NCBI GenBank assembly: GCA_903932805.1
Contig: CAIZHO010000376.1
Location: forward strand, 1 to 8,950
Reading direction: 5' to 3'
DNA from: an uncultured Roseiflexaceae bacterium
GTDB lineage: Bacteria > Chloroflexota > Chloroflexia > Chloroflexales > Roseiflexaceae
Length of the DNA: 8,950 nucleotides
Each line of letters begins with the position of its first letter. The first letter of the stretch is position 1. This document shows, piece by piece, positions 6,041 through 8,950 of this stretch. The notes under the pieces were generated by a model, which was not told where the DNA came from, did not search any database, and was given only the letters and a program-made list of their open reading frames with translations. Position numbers and translations under genes: made by a program.

Positions 6041-6601
6041 TTATTCTTCGTCGGGCAACTCATCGTAATAAGCTGCTAGCCCACTCACCATGGATTGCAC
6101 CATCAGCGGTGTCGCAGCACTACTCATCAGCGTCATGTATGCGTTGTTGGCAAGCAACACGGCACCTTCGATATCGTTTTCGGCAATCAACGCCGGCAAA
6201 AATCGCTGTGACTGTTCGGACAGCGCACGCCGAATACGAGCCGACATGATAGCGTCGAGGGCACGGACGATATAGTCCGTGAACGCAGGGTCCTCTTCGT
6301 CTTCGACGATTGGTGGCTCACCAATGCTATCAATGACATCGGCAATCAACCAGCCATCGAGTGCGAGCGCGCCAAAGCGTGGCTGACGATAGAGCGCCAA
6401 ACTGCGGGCATGATATGCATCGATGCTCGTCAAAGTCTCTTGTACACTCTGCCGCTCACGACGCGCTGCTTCCATTGCAGCACGGATCTCGGTCATCTCT
6501 GCAGTATCCGGTGTTGCTTCAATCGCCGTCCCCACACAACGCGTATATGCCGCATGTGTGTAGGCCGTAGAACGTCGTGCAGGACGTTGTGGATTAGACA
6601 T
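6041..6601 (-). CDS. Uncharacterised helical protein, first gene of the yifB operon
   Basis: A 186-aa protein I do not recognise. It has no signal peptide or membrane segment. Residues 1-30 are basic and Thr/Ala-rich and look disordered. Residues 33-65 (AEMTEIRAAMEAARRERQSV and onward) are a charged helix with possible coiled-coil character. The rest (76-180) is predicted helical by eye, with an acidic patch VEDEEDPAF (99-107) and an acidic C-terminus DELPDEE. There is no Cys cluster or nucleotide-binding motif. It starts at ATG 6601 with AGGAG seven bases upstream (6609-6613); the frame continues to 6679 without support. It ends 56 bp before yifB, with the yifB hairpin between. Position suggests co-transcription with yifB, but no function can be assigned. 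Confidence 0.8.
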   Translation of the reverse strand: MSNPQRPARRSTAYTHAAYTRCVGTAIEATPDTAEMTEIRAAMEAARRERQSVQETLTSIDAYHARSLALYRQPRFGALALDGWLIADVIDSIGEPPIVEDEEDPAFTDYIVRALDAIMSARIRRALSEQSQRFLPALIAENDIEGAVLLANNAYMTLMSSAATPLMVQSMVSGLAAYYDELPDEE

Positions 6602-6627
6602 TATGATGCTCCTGAACGGTTTGGATA

Positions 6628-6642
6628 CGTATAGTCTATACG
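6628..6642. promoter_or_regulatory. 15-bp palindrome in the operon promoter (possible operator)
   Basis: CGTATAG-T-CTATACG is a perfect inverted repeat of 7-base half-sites around one central base, 27 bp upstream of the ATG of the 186-aa gene. It covers the possible -10 element on the minus strand, so a dimeric regulator bound here would block transcription of the six-gene operon. No regulator gene is in the window. Confidence 0.5.
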
Positions 6643-6661
6643 CTACAGGCAAATATCGCAA
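6633..6661 (-). promoter_or_regulatory. Possible sigma-70 promoter of the six-gene operon
   Basis: On the minus strand TTGCGA (6656-6661) and TAGACT (6633-6638) match the -35 and -10 consensus in four of six positions each, with an ideal 17-bp spacer. Transcription would start near 6626, leaving a leader of about 25 nt before the ATG at 6601, which includes the ribosome site. The elements are modest and other pairings are possible. Confidence 0.38.
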
Positions 6662-6746
6662 CCCGTGCGTTGTGACCATATTTTAGGGCGTTTGGAGACC
6701 AGCATGTACCTCTTGCAATTGGCAAGCACCATCACGAGATTCTCGG

Positions 6747-6752
6747 TAAAAT
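6747..6752 (+). promoter_or_regulatory. Possible -10 element for the CpXC operon
   Basis: TAAAAT matches the -10 consensus in five of six positions and lies 36 bp before the ATG at 6789. No recognisable -35 is found at 16-18 bp. Just upstream are an 11-bp inverted repeat (CGAGA-T-TCTCG, 6735-6745) and a second one (CTTGC-N5-GCAAG, 6712-6726) that could be operator sites. Confidence 0.33.
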
Positions 6753-6788
6753 ACATGCATTGTTGCATTTGCTTGTGAAAGGATTCTC

Positions 6789-8090
6789 ATGACTTCCGCA
6801 CCCCCACAAATGGCCCAAGTCGCCTGCCCGAGTTGTCAAACCCCGATTCGGGTCGGTGTCATAAATTTCATCGATGCCAACGAGCAACCACAACTCAAAA
6901 ACATCTTGGTGGGAGGACGGCTCAACTCCGCCCAGTGCACCGCCTGTGGTGCACCCATCAGCCTGGCAGCACCATTGGTCTATCACGATGCGACCAAACA
7001 GTTCTGCTTTGTCCACATCCCGCAGCAACTGATGGCTAGTGCCAAAGGTGCAGAGGTCGAACGCTTTGTGGGGAGCATCACAGGGATGCTGATGCAAAGC
7101 TTGCCGGCAGAATTGCCCAAGGGGTACCTGCTCTCGCCACGCAAATTTTTGACCATGCAGACGCTCATCGAAGCAGTGCTTGAGGGTGACGGCATCACCA
7201 AAGAAATGATGGCCGCCCAACGCAAGCGCATCGATATCATTAGTCAGTTGCTTGAAGGTATGTCAATCAGTGATGCAGCCCTGCTCGACGCCCTACAAGC
7301 CAATCAAGCAGACATTGACGACGAATTCAAATCGACACTGGCAGCATTCGTCGACGCCAGTGCCATGAGTGGTGACCAAGAAGGGATGGCACAGCTCGCA
7401 GCGTTACAAGCAAAAGTCACCCAATTCATTGGTGGTGATGCAACCATTGCATACGAGTTACTCATCGAACAACTCCGTACTGCACCCGATGATGATGCCG
7501 TCCGCGCATTGATGCAAACCAATCAAGAGACCATCGATTATACGTTTTTTGACATCTTCAATGCGAAAATCCTCGCTGCGCAGGACGCCGACGACGAAAA
7601 CACCGCAACAACGCTCAGCACGCTTCGGGCACGCATCCTGGCACTCTACGAAGAAATCCAAGCGAATCTCGAAGCGGCCTATACGCGTGCCGGGCAAATC
7701 CTCGATGCCGTCTTTGCATCAGAAGACATGACGGCCACACTCACTGCACACCTCAATGAACTCGACGAGGTCTTCGACATCTTGCTCGACGGCCAACGCA
7801 CGATGGCCGAGCGTGCCGGCGATGATGCAGCTGTGGCTCGGCTTTCCGAAATTATCGCACTGACGGCTCAGGTCAAGGACGCTGCACTTACACCCGATGC
7901 CCGCGCCGTCCGTGCACTGCTCGACAGCGACAGTCCGACGCGCTATATCCGTGAAAACATCGCGTCCATCACGAGCGGGGTTATCAAACAACTCAACGAA
8001 ATCTCAGAGGAATACACCCTCAAAGGCAAAACCGAAGACGCCGACCGGGTGCGTCGCATCGCCCGCGAAGCCGGGGCCATGTTGTTCTAG
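6789..8090 (+). CDS. CpXC zinc-ribbon protein with helical-repeat C-terminus
   Basis: A 433-aa soluble protein. The N-terminal 80 residues match the CpXC domain: VACPSC (11-16) and QCTACG (49-54) give a four-Cys zinc-binding site (C13, C16, C50, C53), followed by the beta segment FCFVHIP (72-78). The domain has no established biochemical role. From about residue 160 the protein is acidic, Ala/Leu-rich and appears to consist of four diverged helical units (near 163-213, 236-290, 302-362 and 373-428). Each begins with an A-L-L/A-V-F helix and ends in an L-x-x-L-x-x-x-I/V helix, suggesting a solenoid for protein binding. It starts at ATG 6789, with AAAGGA five bases upstream. The GNAT-like gene begins 8 bp after its stop, so the two are co-transcribed. 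It is transcribed away from the yifB operon. Confidence 0.85.
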   Translation: MTSAPPQMAQVACPSCQTPIRVGVINFIDANEQPQLKNILVGGRLNSAQCTACGAPISLAAPLVYHDATKQFCFVHIPQQLMASAKGAEVERFVGSITGMLMQSLPAELPKGYLLSPRKFLTMQTLIEAVLEGDGITKEMMAAQRKRIDIISQLLEGMSISDAALLDALQANQADIDDEFKSTLAAFVDASAMSGDQEGMAQLAALQAKVTQFIGGDATIAYELLIEQLRTAPDDDAVRALMQTNQETIDYTFFDIFNAKILAAQDADDENTATTLSTLRARILALYEEIQANLEAAYTRAGQILDAVFASEDMTATLTAHLNELDEVFDILLDGQRTMAERAGDDAAVARLSEIIALTAQVKDAALTPDARAVRALLDSDSPTRYIRENIASITSGVIKQLNEISEEYTLKGKTEDADRVRRIAREAGAMLF

Positions 8091-8098
8091 GAGCATCC

Positions 8099-8950
8099 AT
8101 GTTCTCAACGCGCTCCTATGAGCAGCCTGCGGACTTCGTAGCGATGCAGCGGCTCGTTGCACGCTTGTGGTATCAACAGGCACCATATGTCTACGCCCTG
8201 CCTGGCGATTTGTCTTGGTGGCGTGCCGCCACTCCCGACGACTCAGGGATTCGCGGTACGACCCTGTGGTACTACGACGATGCCCTGGTTGGGTTTGTGT
8301 GGCGCGCCGGTGATGATGCGGATATTCTCTATGACACTGCTGTCCCAGGACTCGCAGCGGCGATCTTGGCAGATGTTGCTGCCAAGACACCGCCAGCGGG
8401 ACTCGTCTATGCGTTTGATCGCCACCTGAATCGTACTGATCTGTTGCGACAACTGGGGTATCAGAAAGGGGAACCGGTCTTTCGAATGCACCTGATGGAC
8501 CCGAACGACGCACCCCACCACGAGATTCCACCGGGTTGGGAAGTTTGTCCGCTGCCGGCGGGCGACGCTGCCAATCAAGAACGTTCTGATGCCCAACGGA
8601 GTGCCTTTCAAAGCACCAAAATGACCCCTGAACGGTACGCATTTGCACGCTCACTCCCCGGCTACAGCTGCGACTGGGATCTCGTGCTGCGCACGCCAGC
8701 CGGCGACATCGCCGCATTTGTAACGATTTGGGTAGACCAGTCGTCGCAGACCGCCCACTTCGAACCCGTCGGTTGTGTACATCCACACAAGCGCAAGGGT
8801 TTGACCCGGATATTACTCTGCGAAGCCCTGCGCCGCTTAGCACGTGCCGGCATATCGACAGTCTGTGTGCTCAGCGCACCACTGTCGGCAGAGCATCCTG
8901 CAGGGTGGCTGTACGAATCGTGCGGATTCCACCTGATTGACCATATTGCA
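8099..8950 (+). CDS. GNAT-type N-acetyltransferase, tandem domain, truncated by window edge
   Basis: An open frame of 284 codons starts at ATG 8099 and runs off the right edge with no stop. AGGAG lies five bases upstream (8089-8093) and overlaps the CpXC stop. The C-terminal half has a good GNAT core: strand AAFVTIWVD (205-213), strand FEPVGCVHP (221-229), and the acetyl-CoA pyrophosphate loop and helix HKRKGLTRILLCEALRR (230-246), then VCVLSA (255-260) and AGWLYESCGF (268-277), with the Tyr typical of the catalytic end. Residues 1-130 resemble a second, degenerate GNAT fold (DDALVGFVWR at 60-69, then RQLGYQKGEPVFRMHL at 117-132) without an acetyl-CoA loop. Tandem GNATs with one inactive half are common. 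Substrate is unknown; only a short C-terminal piece should be missing. Confidence 0.85.
   Translation, partial: MFSTRSYEQPADFVAMQRLVARLWYQQAPYVYALPGDLSWWRAATPDDSGIRGTTLWYYDDALVGFVWRAGDDADILYDTAVPGLAAAILADVAAKTPPAGLVYAFDRHLNRTDLLRQLGYQKGEPVFRMHLMDPNDAPHHEIPPGWEVCPLPAGDAANQERSDAQRSAFQSTKMTPERYAFARSLPGYSCDWDLVLRTPAGDIAAFVTIWVDQSSQTAHFEPVGCVHPHKRKGLTRILLCEALRRLARAGISTVCVLSAPLSAEHPAGWLYESCGFHLIDHIA

Noticed and set aside
5503..6249. 248-codon forward open frame opposite yifB and the 186-aa gene
   Set aside because: The minus frame encodes an intact AAA+ protein here. The antisense product is low-complexity and lacks a start signal.
6732..7220. 162-codon minus-strand open frame opposite the CpXC domain
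   Set aside because: The forward CpXC protein is clearly the coding strand (CPSC and CTAC motifs, good ribosome site). The minus product is Cys/His-rich by complementarity only.
8004..8843. 279-codon minus-strand open frame at the right end
   Set aside because: The forward frame from 8099 has a proper ribosome site and GNAT motifs. The minus product is Arg/Ser-rich and looks like a shadow.
1..8950. tRNA, rRNA, CRISPR arrays, insertion-sequence ends or phage genes
   Set aside because: I saw no cloverleaf-like segments with conserved T-loop, no regularly spaced repeats, and no transposase or integrase motifs on either strand.

Overview
The window reads as ordinary chromosomal DNA of a free-living bacterium with mid-range GC. 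There is no sign of phage, plasmid, insertion sequence, CRISPR or RNA genes. The combination of a CpXC zinc-ribbon protein with helical repeats, a YifB/ComM ATPase, a DUF309-like protein and broad AGGAG ribosome sites would fit Chloroflexota. That assignment is an inference from family content, not from a marker gene.

Layout. (1) Bases 2-61 look like the last 19 codons of a forward gene that runs off the left edge. It converges on a minus-strand pair (136-2078): an alpha/beta hydrolase followed by an M20 metallopeptidase, joined by a one-base stop/start overlap. A perfect 24-bp palindrome at 97-120 with T4 on the minus side terminates this pair. (2) 2079-2417 is a 339-bp gap with a possible extended -10 promoter, a hairpin and a 12-bp palindrome. 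(3) 2418-6601 is a tightly packed six-gene minus-strand operon. In transcription order it holds an unknown 186-aa helical protein, the YifB/ComM AAA+ ATPase, a small three-helix membrane protein, a diverged DUF309-like protein, a metallo-beta-lactamase-fold hydrolase and a hotdog-fold acyl-CoA thioesterase. The last four genes are separated by 40 bp or by 17-, 4- and 4-bp overlaps. (4) 6602-6788 is a divergent promoter region. (5) 6789-8950 is a forward operon with a CpXC protein carrying a helical-repeat tail, then a two-domain GNAT-type acetyltransferase cut off by the right edge.

How the genes may work together. The hydrolase and peptidase probably cleave small esters or amides. The metallo-beta-lactamase and thioesterase probably hydrolyse thioesters or similar metabolites. 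Why these share an operon with a DNA-processing ATPase is not evident from the sequence.

The most unusual signal is at 5990-6022. The yifB ribosome-binding site lies inside a perfect 12-bp inverted repeat whose other arm is an anti-Shine-Dalgarno sequence, so yifB translation looks structurally gated. I found no clear evidence for a wholly new multi-gene system. The candidates most worth a second look are this hairpin, the unknown first gene of the same operon, and the CpXC helical-repeat protein with its GNAT partner.
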